From assembly GCF_014200435.1 (NCBI RefSeq), contig NZ_JACHBR010000002.1:1185001-1249000 (forward strand): a DNA stretch of 64,000 bases, written 5' to 3'. Positions 27,323 through 40,669 of the stretch are shown one piece after another. Both the position numbers and the translations under genes were made by a program. Below the pieces are notes generated by a model that saw only the letters and a program-made list of their open reading frames with translations, did no database searches and was not told the origin of the DNA. Positions within the stretch are counted from its first letter, which is position 1; the number at the start of each line of letters is the position of its first letter. This DNA is from Sphaerisporangium krabiense (GTDB lineage: Bacteria > Actinomycetota > Actinomycetes > Streptosporangiales > Streptosporangiaceae).

Positions 27323-27391
27323 GGCGGCGACTAGTCAGAGGTGGCCCTAGCTCGGCTGCCGTGGATCATGAACGGACATGAGAGATCTGCT

Positions 27392-30232
<2,841 letters not shown>

Positions 30233-30238
30233 GGCCGT

Positions 30239-30270
30239 GCCTCGTGCCCCCGTCCCCGGGGGCGCGAGGC
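30239..30270 (+). terminator. uvrA terminator hairpin
   Basis: A 14-bp stem with one wobble pair (GCCTCGTGCCCCCG with CGGGGGCGCGAGGC) and a 4-nt loop, starting 6 nt after the uvrA stop. Confidence 0.75.
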
Positions 30271-30424
30271 GTCCCGCGGCTCCGGCCGGGAGCGGGCGTG
30301 GGGCCCCTTTGACCTGGACGTTACGTGCAATTGTTCATACTTCCTCAGTTAGTTGCCGTGCGGAGTGAACCATCCGGGCCCGGGAGACGTAGCACGGTTA
30401 AGAAAGATCTCTAGGAAGGCGAAC

Positions 30425-30901
30425 ATGACCGATTCGGAAACCACACGACGTTCGATGATGCTGGGCGCGGGCGGCGCGGGCCTGGCCGTGGTGCTGACCG
30501 CCTGCGGCGGCACCGACTCCGCGGCCCCGGCGGACGGCGGCTCGTCCGCCTCGCAGCCGGCCCCGGCGTCCTCGGCGGCGGAGGGCTCCGGGGCGAGCGG
30601 CTCCGGTGGCGAGGCGAACGTCCTGGCGAAGACGGCCGACATCCCCAAGGGCGGCGGCAAGGTCTTCAAGGAGCAGAAGGTCGTCGTCATCCAGACCAGC
30701 GACGGGCAGTTCAAGGCCTTCAGCGCCATCTGCCCCCACCAGGGGTGCACCTGCAACGCCGTCTCCAACGGCACCATCAACTGTCCCTGCCACGGCAGCA
30801 AGTTCAGCATCGACGACGGTTCGGTGACCGCCGGCCCGGCGAAGCAGCCGCTCGAAGAGAAGCAGATCAAGGTCGACGGCGACTCGATCAGCCTCGCGTG
30901 A
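30425..30901 (+). CDS. Rieske [2Fe-2S] domain lipoprotein, Tat-type signal
   Basis: A 158-residue exported protein. The N-terminus has a twin Arg (TTRRSMM, residues 8-9), a hydrophobic stretch and a lipobox LTAC with Cys27, so it is probably a Tat-exported lipoprotein. A Ser/Ala/Gly-rich linker follows. The Rieske domain has CPHQGC (C103, H105) and NCPCHGSKF (C120, H123), ligands for a [2Fe-2S] cluster, plus two further Cys for the usual disulfide. It likely transfers electrons outside the membrane; the partner is unknown. AGGAAGG precedes the ATG. It is a single-gene unit between terminators. Confidence 0.93.
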   Translation: MTDSETTRRSMMLGAGGAGLAVVLTACGGTDSAAPADGGSSASQPAPASSAAEGSGASGSGGEANVLAKTADIPKGGGKVFKEQKVVVIQTSDGQFKAFSAICPHQGCTCNAVSNGTINCPCHGSKFSIDDGSVTAGPAKQPLEEKQIKVDGDSISLA

Positions 30902-30942
30902 CGCCGCGGCCGTGACGTAGCGCGCACGGCTCGCCCCGCCGG

Positions 30943-30977
30943 GCGGGGGTGAAGGGGGCGGTGCCCTTCACCCTCGC
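30943..30977 (+). terminator. Terminator hairpin after the Rieske gene
   Basis: GGGTGAAGGG pairs with CCCTTCACCC, extended by four more pairs (one wobble) to a 14-bp stem with a 7-nt loop. It lies about 40 nt after the stop. Confidence 0.75.
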
Positions 30978-31253
30978 CCGTACTGATGTCACCCCTGGTA
31001 TTCGCGAGATTCGACCGATATAGCGGGCTTAATGCGCCCCTTCTGATTAACAGCGCCATTTACTCGGCCCGGTCCACGCGCTTTCGCCCGGCATGATGAC
31101 GTCCGCGAAAGCGTGGCGCCCCCCGGCCGCGGCGGCACGCGCGCCTCGCGCGGACCCCGCCCCGGAGCCGCTCCGCACCCGCCGCCGGGAACGCGTGGAG
31201 CCCGCCGGACGCCTGATCGTCCCGGCCTTCGGGGAGCGCTCGATCGCCCTATT
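30978..31253. other. Intergenic region upstream of uvrC
   Basis: Non-coding region of about 275 bp between the Rieske terminator and the uvrC promoter motif. It has an AT-richer patch (CGATATAGCGGGCTTAATGC, near 31015-31034). No gene is supported. Confidence 0.45.
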
Positions 31254-31276
31254 CTGTCGGCGGGTCCGGATAGGCT
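31254..31276 (+). promoter_or_regulatory. PafBC-type DNA-damage promoter of uvrC
   Basis: CTGTCG, an 11-nt spacer and TAGGCT repeat the arrangement found before uvrA. The -10 lies 8 to 20 nt before the candidate uvrC starts, so the transcript would have a very short leader or none. Confidence 0.65.
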
Positions 31277-31283
31277 TTGAGGT

Positions 31284-33200
31284 GTGGTGAGACCCGTGAA
31301 CAGCCCCTTGAGTTTCCGGCCCGAGCCCGGGTCGATCCCCGAGTCCCCGGGGGTCTACCGGTTCAGGGACGCCGGCGGCCGGGTCATTTACGTCGGCAAG
31401 GCCAAGAGCCTGCGCCAGCGGCTGAACTCCTATTTCGCCGACTTCGCCGGGCTGCACCCCCGCACCCAGACCATGCTCACCACCGCCGCCTCCGTCGACT
31501 GGACGGTCGTCGGCACCGAGGTCGAGGCCCTCCAGCTCGAATACTCCTGGATCAAGGAGTTCGACCCGCGGTTCAACGTCAAGTACCGCGACGACAAGTC
31601 CTATCCCTACCTGGCCGTCACCATGGGCGAGGACTACCCCCGCGTCCAGGTCATGCGCGGCGCCAAGCGCAAGGGCACCCGCTATTTCGGGCCCTATTCC
31701 CACGCCTGGGCGATCCGCGAGACCGTCGACCTGCTGCTGCGGGTGTTCCCGGTGCGCACCTGCTCGGCGGGGGTGTTCAAGCGCGCCGGCCAGATCGGCC
31801 GTCCCTGCCTTCTCGGCTACATCGACAAGTGCTCGGCGCCGTGCGTCGGCCGGGTCAGCGAAGAGGAGCACCGCGGCCTCGCCGAGGACTTCTGCGACTT
31901 CATGGCGGGTAACACCGGCCGGTTCATCAAGCGCCTGGAGCGCGAGATGCGCGAGGCCGCCGGGGCCGAGGAGTTCGAGCGGGCCGCCCGCCTGCGCGAC
32001 GACGTCCAGGCGCTGCAGCGGGCGCTGGAGAAGCAGGCCGTGGTGCTCGGCGAGAGCATCGACTGCGACGTCGTCGCCCTCGCCGAGGATCCTCTGGAGG
32101 CCGCCGTCCAGGTCTTCTACGTCCGGGGCGGCCGCATCCGCGGCCAGCGCGGCTGGGTGGTCGACAAGGTCGAGGAGGCCTCGCCCGGCGAGCTCGTCGA
32201 GCACTTCCTGCTCCAGATGTACGGCGAGGCCGCGCCCGAGGCGGTGCCGCGCGAGGTGCTGGTGCCCGAGCTGCCGCCCGAGACCGGCGCGGTGGCCGAG
32301 CTGCTGACCGAGCAGCGCGGCGGCCGGGTCGAGGTGCGGGTGCCCCGGCGCGGCGACAAGAAGACGTTGATGGAGACCGTCGAGCGCAACGCCAAGGAGG
32401 CCCTCGCCCAGCACAAGCTGCGCAGGGCCAGCGACCTCACCACGCGCAGCCGCGCGCTCCAGGAGATCGCCGACGCGCTCGACCTCGACCAGGCGCCGCT
32501 GCGCATCGAGTGCTACGACGTCTCCCACCTCCAGGGGGACGACGTCGTCGCCTCGATGGTCGTCTTCGAGGACGGCCTGGCCCGCAAGAGCGAGTACCGC
32601 CGCTTCGCGATCCGCGGCACGGCCGGGCAGGGCGACGTCGCCTCGATCTACGAGGTCATCTGCCGGCGCTTCAAGCGCCACCTGGAGGAACGCTCCGCCA
32701 CCGGCGAGCTGGACCCCGAGCCGATCGACCCCGAGACCGGCAGGCCGCGCAGGTTCGCCTACCCGCCGAACCTGGTCGTCGTGGACGGCGGCCCGGCGCA
32801 GGTCGCCGCCGCTCAGCGGGCGCTGGACGAGCTGGGCGTGGACGACGTCGCGGTGAGCGGGCTGGCCAAGCGGCTGGAGGAAGTGTGGCTTCCCGGCGAC
32901 GACCAGCCTGTCATCCTGCCCCGGAGCAGCGAGGGGCTCTATCTTCTGCAGAGGGTGCGCGATGAGGCCCACCGGTTCGCCATCGCCTACCATCGATCAA
33001 AACGCGCGAAATCGCTCAAAGAGAGCGCTCTTGACGAAATTCGCGGGCTCGGCGCCGCACGGAAGCAGGCTCTGCTCAAACGGTTCGGGTCCGTCAAGCG
33101 GTTACGCGGGGCCACCGTCGACGAGATCCGCGAGGTTCCCGGCATCGGCCTGTCCACGGCCGAGGCGATCGTCGCGGCACTGAAGGGGGAGGGGACGTGA
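31284..33200 (+). CDS. uvrC: Excinuclease ABC subunit C
   Basis: A 638-residue nuclease of nucleotide excision repair. The N-terminal GIY-YIG-type domain has SPGVYRFRD and [17 protein letters not shown] motif ([19 protein letters not shown]) follows. The RNase H-like second nuclease domain contains [11 protein letters not shown] and [10 protein letters not shown], and the C-terminal helix-hairpin-helix contains [15 protein letters not shown]. The start may be any of the GTG codons at 31284, 31287 or 31296. The stop overlaps rapZ (GTGA). First gene of the uvrC-rapZ-yvcK-whiA cluster, an order conserved in actinobacteria. Confidence 0.97.
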   Translation: MVRPVNSPLSFRPEPGSIPESPGVYRFRDAGGRVIYVGKAKSLRQRLNSYFADFAGLHPRTQTMLTTAASVDWTVVGTEVEALQLEYSWIKEFDPRFNVKYRDDKSYPYLAVTMGEDYPRVQVMRGAKRKGTRYFGPYSHAWAIRETVDLLLRVFPVRTCSAGVFKRAGQIGRPCLLGYIDKCSAPCVGRVSEEEHRGLAEDFCDFMAGNTGRFIKRLEREMREAAGAEEFERAARLRDDVQALQRALEKQAVVLGESIDCDVVALAEDPLEAAVQVFYVRGGRIRGQRGWVVDKVEEASPGELVEHFLLQMYGEAAPEAVPREVLVPELPPETGAVAELLTEQRGGRVEVRVPRRGDKKTLMETVERNAKEALAQHKLRRASDLTTRSRALQEIADALDLDQAPLRIECYDVSHLQGDDVVASMVVFEDGLARKSEYRRFAIRGTAGQGDVASIYEVICRRFKRHLEERSATGELDPEPIDPETGRPRRFAYPPNLVVVDGGPAQVAAAQRALDELGVDDVAVSGLAKRLEEVWLPGDDQPVILPRSSEGLYLLQRVRDEAHRFAIAYHRSKRAKSLKESALDEIRGLGAARKQALLKRFGSVKRLRGATVDEIREVPGIGLSTAEAIVAALKGEGT

Positions 33201-34171
33201 ACGAGCACCATACCGGCGGACGCGACGACGGCCACGCCGCCCCGCCGCCGCACGGCCGCAGGAACGCCGCGGGCACGGCGGGCGCTGCGGGCGCGACGGG
33301 GCAGGCGGCGGGGGACACCGCGTTCGTCATCGTCACCGGCATGTCAGGAGCGGGCCGCAGCACCGCCGCCAAGGCCCTGGAGGACCTCGGCTGGTTCGTG
33401 ATCGACAACCTGCCGCCGGGCATGCTGTTCGCCATGGCCGAGGAGGCCGGGCGGGTCAAGCTGAACACCGACAAGGTCGCCGCCGTGGTCGACGTGCGCA
33501 GCCTCGCCTTCACCACCGACCTCAACTCCGCGATCGAGGAGCTGGACGCCCGCGGCGTGGCCGTGCGCGTGGTGTTCCTGGAGGCCAGCGACGAGACGCT
33601 CGTCCGCCGCTTCGAGAACGTCCGCCGCCCGCACCCGCTGCAGGGCGAGGGGCGCCTGGTCGACGGCATCGCCAGGGAACGCGGCATCCTGCGCGAGGTC
33701 CGCGCCAACGCCGACCTGGTCATCGACACCTCCTCGCTCAACGTGCACGAGCTGCGCGGCAAGATCGTCTCGTTCTTCGGCGGCGAGGACCGTCCGGGCC
33801 TGCGCGTCAACGTGGTGTCCTTCGGCTTCAAGTACGGCCTGCCCGTCGACGCCGACCTGGTGGTGGACTGCCGCTTCCTGCCCAACCCGCACTGGGTGCC
33901 CGAGCTGCGGCCGATGAACGGCCTGGAGGCCCCGGTCCGCGAGTACGTGCTGAGTCAGCCGGGCGCCAAGGAGTTCCTGGACGGCTACGACGAGGTCCTC
34001 GGCGTGGTGGCCTCCGGCTACGTCCGCGAGGGCAAGGGCTACGCCACCCTCGCCGTCGGCTGCACGGGCGGCAAGCACCGCAGCGTGGCCATGGCCGAGC
34101 AGATCGCCGTCCGGCTGCGCGATCGCGGCATGGAGGTGCAGGTGAGCCATAGGGACGTGGGCCGCGAGTGA
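33197..34171 (+). CDS. rapZ: RapZ/YvcJ family nucleotide-binding protein
   Basis: A 324-residue protein. After a 40-residue Gly/Ala-rich N-terminus it has the P-loop GMSGAGRST, with Arg where the classical motif has Lys, then DNLPPGML and DVRSLAF. The C-terminal domain has [26 protein letters not shown] and [16 protein letters not shown]. RapZ controls glmS mRNA decay in E. coli; actinobacterial members bind nucleotides but their role is less clear. It is translationally coupled to uvrC and followed directly by yvcK and whiA. Confidence 0.95.
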   Translation: MNEHHTGGRDDGHAAPPPHGRRNAAGTAGAAGATGQAAGDTAFVIVTGMSGAGRSTAAKALEDLGWFVIDNLPPGMLFAMAEEAGRVKLNTDKVAAVVDVRSLAFTTDLNSAIEELDARGVAVRVVFLEASDETLVRRFENVRRPHPLQGEGRLVDGIARERGILREVRANADLVIDTSSLNVHELRGKIVSFFGGEDRPGLRVNVVSFGFKYGLPVDADLVVDCRFLPNPHWVPELRPMNGLEAPVREYVLSQPGAKEFLDGYDEVLGVVASGYVREGKGYATLAVGCTGGKHRSVAMAEQIAVRLRDRGMEVQVSHRDVGRE

Positions 34172-34485
34172 CCGAGGAAGGCGAGGCGTCCCCGGCATCC
34201 GGCGGGGATGAGGCCCGGGCCGGCGGCCCGGGCGTCGCCGGCGCGGCCGGGCGGCCCCGCCGCGCGGTCACCGGCGCCTTTCCGTCCGTCATGGACGGGG
34301 CGAGACTGGGCAGTGACGTCGATGCCGCCGTGCCCTCGCCTGGCGCGGCGGCGGCCGGGGGACCGGGCACGCACGACACGGCGGGCGCGGCGTCCCCCGG
34401 CGCGGCGGGGCTCGCGTGGCAGGGGCAGGCGGTCCCGGGCCGGGAACGGTCCGGGCGGAGCCGCCCAGAACCGAGAGGAGATCGC

Positions 34486-35421
34486 GTGGGCCAGGACGTG
34501 AAGGTGGTCGCGTTCGGCGGCGGGCACGGCCTGTACGCCTCCCTGTCGGCCCTGCGCAGGGTCACCGGCGAGCTGACGGCCGTGGTGACCGTCGCCGACG
34601 ACGGCGGCTCCAGCGGCCGTCTCAGGCGCGAGCTCGGCGTTCTTCCCCCCGGCGACCTGCGCATGGCGCTGGCGGCCCTGTGCGGCGACGACGACTGGGG
34701 CCAGACCTGGAGCAAGGTCGTCCAGCACCGTTTCCGCAGCGAGGGCGGGTTACACGGGCACGCGGTCGGCAACCTGCTGATCGTGGCGCTGTGGGAGCTC
34801 CTGGACGACCCGGTGGCCGGGCTCGACTGGGTGGGCCGCCTGCTCGGGGCGCACGGCCGGGTGCTGCCGATGGCGTCGGTGCCGATCGACATCGAGGCCG
34901 AGGTCGAGCTGGACGGCCGGGTGACCATCGTGCGCGGCCAGGTCGCCTGCGCGGTGACGCCGGGCAACGTCCAGGCCATCTCGCTGGTGCCCGCCGATCC
35001 TCCCGCCTGCCCCGAGGCCGTGGCCGCCGTGGCCGAGGCCGACTGGGTCATGTTCGGCCCGGGCTCGTGGTTCACCAGCGTCATGCCCCATTTCAAGGTG
35101 CCGCGGCTCGCCGAGGCCCTGCACGGCACCGCCGCCCGCCGGCTCGTCACGCTCAACCTGGCGCCCCAGCCGGGCGAGACCGACGGCTTCTCGGCGGGCA
35201 AGCACCTGCAGGTGCTGCGCGAGCACGCCCCCGACCTGACGATCGACGTGGTCCTGGCCGACGCGGGCGCGGCCGGAGACCGCGACGAGCTGGAGAAGGC
35301 CGCCGACGCGCTCGGCGCGCGCCTGGTGCTGGCCGACGTGGCCGCCGCCGACGGCTCGCCGAAGCACGACGCACGACGGCTTGCCCTGGTCCTGGACGAG
35401 ATTTTCCGTGGGAAGCGTTGA
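34486..35421 (+). CDS. yvcK: YvcK/CofD-like gluconeogenesis factor
   Basis: A 311-residue protein of the YvcK family, which in Bacillus binds UDP-sugars and adjusts cell-wall metabolism. VVAFGGGHGLYASLSALR binds the nucleotide. TVADDGGSSGRLRRELG and GSWFTSVMPH are also typical. The GTG start has GAGAGGAG at ideal spacing and gives the usual length. The frame is open back to a GTG at 34168 that overlaps the rapZ stop. That start would add 106 Ala/Gly/Pro-rich residues without similarity, so it is less likely but not excluded. Confidence 0.92.
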   Translation: MGQDVKVVAFGGGHGLYASLSALRRVTGELTAVVTVADDGGSSGRLRRELGVLPPGDLRMALAALCGDDDWGQTWSKVVQHRFRSEGGLHGHAVGNLLIVALWELLDDPVAGLDWVGRLLGAHGRVLPMASVPIDIEAEVELDGRVTIVRGQVACAVTPGNVQAISLVPADPPACPEAVAAVAEADWVMFGPGSWFTSVMPHFKVPRLAEALHGTAARRLVTLNLAPQPGETDGFSAGKHLQVLREHAPDLTIDVVLADAGAAGDRDELEKAADALGARLVLADVAAADGSPKHDARRLALVLDEIFRGKR

Positions 35422-35550
35422 TCCTGGTCAGCGCGCCCACAGGGTGCGAGAGACTTGCCGGGGGCCAGTGGAGCCGCCCCGCGCGCCCGCGTGGCGCCGC
35501 GCGGCGGCCCCGACCAGAGGACGGGTCTGTATGGGGGAGGACACACGCAC

Positions 35551-36531
35551 ATGGCCATGACGGGTGTGGTGAAGGACGAGCTGAGCCGGCTGTCGGTGCT
35601 GAAGCCTTGCTGCCGCAAGGCCGAGGTGTCGACGCTGCTGCGCTTCGCGAGCGGGCTTCACCTGGTGGGCGGGCGCATCGTCATCGAGGCCGAGCTGGAC
35701 ACCAATGCCACCGCCCGGCGTCTGATCAAGGACATCGGCGAGGTCTTCGGGCACAAGGCCGAGGTGCTCGTGCTGGCGCCCGCGGGGCTGCGCAAGGGGT
35801 CGCGCTACGTCGTGCGGGTGTACCGGGACGGCGAGGCGCTGGCCCGCCAGACCGGCCTGATCGACAACCACGGGCGGCCGGTGCGCGGCCTGCCGCGCCA
35901 GGTGGTGTCGGGCGCCACCTGTGACGCGGAGGCCGCCTGGCGCGGCGCGTTCCTGGCGCACGGCTCGCTCACCGAGCCGGGCCGGTCGATGTCGCTGGAG
36001 GTCACCTGCCCCGGGCCGGAGGCGGCCCTGGCCCTGGTCGGCTCGGCGCGGCGGCTGAAGATCCACGCCAAGGCGCGCGAGGTGCGCGGCGTCGACCGCG
36101 TCGTGGTCAGGGACGGCGACGCGATCAGCGCGCTGCTGACCCGCCTCGGCGCCCACGACAGCGTGCTGGCCTGGGAGGAGCGCCGCATGCGCCGCGAGGT
36201 GCGCGCGACCGCCCACCGCCTGGCCAACTTCGACGACGCCAACCTGCGCCGGTCGGCGCGCGCCGCGGTGGCCGCGGGCGCGCGGGTGCAGCGGGCGCTG
36301 GAGATCCTCGGCGACGACGCCCCCGAGCACCTGGTGATCGCCGGGCGGCTGCGCGTGGAGCACAAGCAGGCGTCCCTGGAGGAGCTCGGCCAGATCGCCG
36401 ACCCGCCGCTGACCAAGGACGCCATCGCCGGGCGCATCCGCCGCCTGCTGGCCATGGCCGACAAGCGCGCCTCCGACCTCGGCATGGCCGGCACCGACGC
36501 CAACCTGACCGCCGACATGCTGGCCCCCTGA
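35551..36531 (+). CDS. whiA: Sporulation/division regulator WhiA
   Basis: A 326-residue DNA-binding protein with an N-terminal LAGLIDADG-like fold ([40 protein letters not shown]) and a C-terminal helix-turn-helix ([20 protein letters not shown]). It is very close to the Streptomyces protein, which activates ftsZ and sporulation genes together with WhiB. This suggests a differentiating actinomycete, although whiA also occurs in simple Gram-positives. ATG start with GGGGGAGG upstream. Last gene of the uvrC-rapZ-yvcK-whiA cluster. Confidence 0.96.
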   Translation: MAMTGVVKDELSRLSVLKPCCRKAEVSTLLRFASGLHLVGGRIVIEAELDTNATARRLIKDIGEVFGHKAEVLVLAPAGLRKGSRYVVRVYRDGEALARQTGLIDNHGRPVRGLPRQVVSGATCDAEAAWRGAFLAHGSLTEPGRSMSLEVTCPGPEAALALVGSARRLKIHAKAREVRGVDRVVVRDGDAISALLTRLGAHDSVLAWEERRMRREVRATAHRLANFDDANLRRSARAAVAAGARVQRALEILGDDAPEHLVIAGRLRVEHKQASLEELGQIADPPLTKDAIAGRIRRLLAMADKRASDLGMAGTDANLTADMLAP

Positions 36532-37822
<1,291 letters not shown>

Positions 37823-37823
<1 letters not shown>

Positions 37824-39010
37824 TGCGGACCATCGACTCCCTCGACGTCAAGGGGCGGCGCGTCCTGGTGCGCGCCGACCTCAACGTCCCCCTCGACGGG
37901 GACAGGATCACCGACGACGGCCGCATCCGCGCCTCGGTGCCGACGATCGCCGAGCTGGCCGGCCGGGGCGCGCGGGTGATCGTCTGCGCCCACCTCGGCC
38001 GTCCCAAGGGCAAGGTGGCGCCGCAGTTCTCCCTGGCGCCCGTCGCCGCCCGGCTCGGCGAGCTGCTCGGCGCACCGGTGAGGTTCGCCACCGACGTCGT
38101 CGGCGACTCGGCGCGCGAGACCGCCGAGGGTCTGGGCGACGGCGAGGTCGCCCTGCTGGAGAACCTCCGGTTCGAGCCGGGGGAGGAGTCCAAGGACGAC
38201 GCGGCGCGCGCGGCGTTCGCCGAGAAGCTGGCCGGTCTCGCCGAGCTGTACGTCGGCGACGGGTTCGGCGCGGTGCACCGCAAGCACGCCAGCGTCTACG
38301 ACGTGCCGAAGCTGCTGCCGCACGCCGCGGGCGGCCTGGTGGTGGCCGAGGTCGAGGTGCTCAAGCGCCTCACCGAGGACCCCGCCCGCCCGTACGTCGT
38401 CGTGCTCGGCGGCGCGAAGGTCTCCGACAAGCTCGGTGTGATCGCCAACCTCCTCGGCAAGGTCGACCGCCTGGTCATCGGCGGCGGCATGGCCTACACC
38501 TTCCTCAAGGCCCAGGGCCACGAGGTCGGCAGGTCGCTGCTGCAGGAGGACCAGCTCGACCAGGTGCGCGGCTTCATCGCCGAGGCCGCCGAGCGCGGCG
38601 TCGAGCTCGTGCTGCCGGTGGACGTCCTCGCGGCCACCGGGTTCGCCGAGGACGCCGAGTACGAGGCGGTCGAGGCCACCGCGATCCCCGCCGACCGCGA
38701 GGGCCTGGACATCGGCCCGAAGAGCCGCGAGCTGTTCGCCGCCAAGCTGGCCGACGCCGCCACCGTCTTCTGGAACGGCCCCATGGGCGTGTTCGAGTTC
38801 GACGCGTTCGCGGGCGGCACGCGGGCCGTGGCCGAGGCGCTGGTCGCCTCCGGCGCCTTCACCGTCGTGGGTGGTGGCGATTCGGCGGCCGCCGTGCGTA
38901 AGCTCGGTCTCCCCGAGGACGGCTTCTCGCACATCTCCACAGGTGGCGGGGCCAGTCTCGAATACCTGGAGGGCAAGACCCTGCCCGGACTCGCCGCGCT
39001 GGAGGACTGA
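37823..39010 (+). CDS. pgk: Phosphoglycerate kinase
   Basis: A 395-residue two-domain kinase making ATP from 1,3-bisphosphoglycerate. The signature [18 protein letters not shown] and the substrate-site HLGRPKG lie in the N-terminal domain. [20 protein letters not shown] and [13 protein letters not shown] lie in the nucleotide domain. The ATG shares one base with the gap stop (TGATG), a sign of coupling. Confidence 0.98.
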
Positions 39011-39017
39011 GCGACCC

Positions 39018-39803
39018 ATGAGCACCGCCCGCAAGCCGCTCATCGCCGGCAACTGGAAGATGAACCTCAACCACCTCGAGGCCATCGCGCTGGTCCAGAA
39101 GCTGGCCTTCTCGCTGACCGACAAGGACTTCGACCGCGCCGACGTCGCGGTGCTGCCCCCGTTCACCGACCTGCGCAGCGTGCAGACCCTGGTGGACGGC
39201 GACAAGCTCCGCATCGTCTACGGCGCGCAGGACGTGTCGGTGCACGACAGCGGGGCCTACACCGGAGAGATCTCCGGCACGATGCTCGCCAAGCTCGGCT
39301 GCACGTACGTGCTGGCCGGCCACTCCGAGCGGCGGCAGTACCACCGCGAGGACGACCAGGTGGTCGGCGCCAAGGTGCAGGCGGCCTACCGGCACTCGAT
39401 CACGCCGATCCTGTGCGTGGGCGAGGGCCTGCCCGTCCGGCAGGCCGGCGGGCACGTCGCCTACGCCGTGTCCCAGCTCGACGCGGCGCTGAACGGCGTG
39501 AAGACCGAGCAGGCCAGGTCGCTGGTCATCGCCTACGAGCCGGTCTGGGCGATCGGCACCGGCGAGGTCGCCACCCCGGATGACGCGCAGGAGGTCTGCG
39601 CGGCCTTGCGGGCGCGACTCGCCGAGCTGTACGACGCCGAGGTGGCCGCCGCCGTCCGTATCCTTTACGGTGGGTCGGTCAAGTCCGACAACATCGCCGG
39701 CATCATGGCGCAGTCCGATGTCGACGGGGCGCTGGTGGGAGGCGCGAGCCTCGATCCGGCGGACTTCGTCAAGATCTGCCGTTTTGGCGAAATATCGGGC
39801 TAG
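39018..39803 (+). CDS. tpiA: Triosephosphate isomerase
   Basis: A 261-residue TIM barrel enzyme interconverting dihydroxyacetone phosphate and glyceraldehyde 3-phosphate. The catalytic Lys is in AGNWKMN, the His in LAGHSERRQ and the Glu in [11 protein letters not shown]. The phosphate loop ILYGGSVK is present. It begins 7 nt after pgk, with GGAGG 12 nt upstream inside the pgk end. Confidence 0.98.
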   Translation: MSTARKPLIAGNWKMNLNHLEAIALVQKLAFSLTDKDFDRADVAVLPPFTDLRSVQTLVDGDKLRIVYGAQDVSVHDSGAYTGEISGTMLAKLGCTYVLAGHSERRQYHREDDQVVGAKVQAAYRHSITPILCVGEGLPVRQAGGHVAYAVSQLDAALNGVKTEQARSLVIAYEPVWAIGTGEVATPDDAQEVCAALRARLAELYDAEVAAAVRILYGGSVKSDNIAGIMAQSDVDGALVGGASLDPADFVKICRFGEISG

Positions 39804-39826
39804 CTGAGCTGTTTCGGAGGTGCGAG

Positions 39827-39858
39827 TTGACATTACCACGTACCCTCGAAGAGATAGT
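39827..39858 (+). promoter_or_regulatory. Possible secG promoter
   Basis: A consensus -35 TTGACA (39827-39832) is followed 18 to 20 nt later by GAGATAGT, a fair -10 candidate. It lies in the 129-bp gap between tpiA and secG. The spacing is longer than ideal. Confidence 0.35.
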
Positions 39859-39932
39859 TTGAATCGTCACCCGGCCAAGGTCGGGGCAGGTCAGGTCGCG
39901 CTGCGGCGCGCGTAACAGGGAACAGGTCAACG

Positions 39933-40163
39933 GTGACTATTGGCATCTCGATCGCCCTCATCCTGTCGAGCGCACTCATGGTGCTGCTCGTGTTGCTCCA
40001 CAAGGGCAAGGGCGGTGGCCTTTCGGACCTCTTCGGCGGCGGCTTCACGTCGTCGTTCGGCGGGTCCTCGGTGGTGGAGCGGAACCTCGACCGCCTCACG
40101 ATCATCACCGGGGCGATCTGGTTCGTCTGCATCATCGCCCTCGGCCTGATTCTCAAACCGTAA
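39933..40163 (+). CDS. secG: Preprotein translocase subunit SecG
   Basis: A 76-residue membrane protein with two transmembrane segments (IGISIALILSSALMVLLVLL and IITGAIWFVCIIALGLIL). Between them lies the conserved cytoplasmic loop HKGKGGGLSDLFGGGF. It assists SecYE in protein export. GTG start. It follows the glycolytic genes and precedes rbpA, a very common actinobacterial order. Confidence 0.95.
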   Translation: MTIGISIALILSSALMVLLVLLHKGKGGGLSDLFGGGFTSSFGGSSVVERNLDRLTIITGAIWFVCIIALGLILKP

Positions 40164-40200
40164 GCCGCCCGCCCGTGGCCGGGCCTGACAGTGATTCTTT

Positions 40201-40220
40201 CCCCCGCTCCAGGGCGGGGG
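40201..40220 (+). terminator. Hairpin between secG and rbpA
   Basis: A 7-bp perfect stem (CCCCCGC with GCGGGGG, 6-nt loop) after a short T-stretch. It could attenuate or end the secG transcript before rbpA. Confidence 0.5.
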
Positions 40221-40242
40221 CGATCTAGCGAGGAGTTCATCC

Positions 40243-40590
40243 GTGGGTAGTGGCAACGCGATCCGTGGTAGCCGTGTCGGCGCCGGGCCGATGGGTGAGG
40301 CCGAGCGTGGCGAGGCGGCCCCTCGAGTGCGGGTCTCGTTCTGGTGCGCCAACATGCACGAGACGCGTCCGAGTTTCGCCAGCGACGCCGCCGTTCCCGA
40401 GTACTGGGACTGCCCGCGGTGCGGTCTCCCGGCCGGCCAGGACGAGTCTGCCCCGCCCGCGCCCCCGCGGAACGAGCCGTACAAGACGCACCTGGCCTAC
40501 GTGAAGGAGCGGCGCAGCGACACGGACGGCGCCGCGATCCTCGCCGAGGCCCTGGAGCGGCTGCGCAGCAGCAACCGCACTCCCTGGTAG
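40243..40590 (+). CDS. rbpA: RNA polymerase-binding protein RbpA
   Basis: A 115-residue actinobacterial transcription factor that stabilises RNA polymerase holoenzyme with the principal sigma factor. The N-terminal tail and core RVSFWCANMHETRPSFASDA, the CPRCGLPAG element and the C-terminal sigma-interaction domain (KTHLAYVKERRSDTDGAAIL followed by EALERLRS) all match. The GTG start has GAGGAG upstream. A strong terminator follows. Confidence 0.96.
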   Translation: MGSGNAIRGSRVGAGPMGEAERGEAAPRVRVSFWCANMHETRPSFASDAAVPEYWDCPRCGLPAGQDESAPPAPPRNEPYKTHLAYVKERRSDTDGAAILAEALERLRSSNRTPW

Positions 40591-40616
40591 ACCCCGCGCC
40601 GCGTTCCGGCGCGTGC

Positions 40617-40650
40617 GAAGGCCCCCGCGGATCCGTCCGCGGGGGCCTTC
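40617..40650. terminator. Bidirectional terminator, rbpA / amidohydrolase
   Basis: A perfect 15-bp stem (GAAGGCCCCCGCGGA with TCCGCGGGGGCCTTC, 4-nt loop) lies between converging genes. It is ended by TTC and, on the other strand, also by TTC. Confidence 0.85.
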
Positions 40651-40669
40651 GTCCACCTTCGGGGCGTGC

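Noticed and set aside
30978-31283. Small plus-strand frame before uvrC
   Set aside because: It is Ala/Arg/Pro-rich, has no ribosome binding site, and runs through the uvrC promoter motif.
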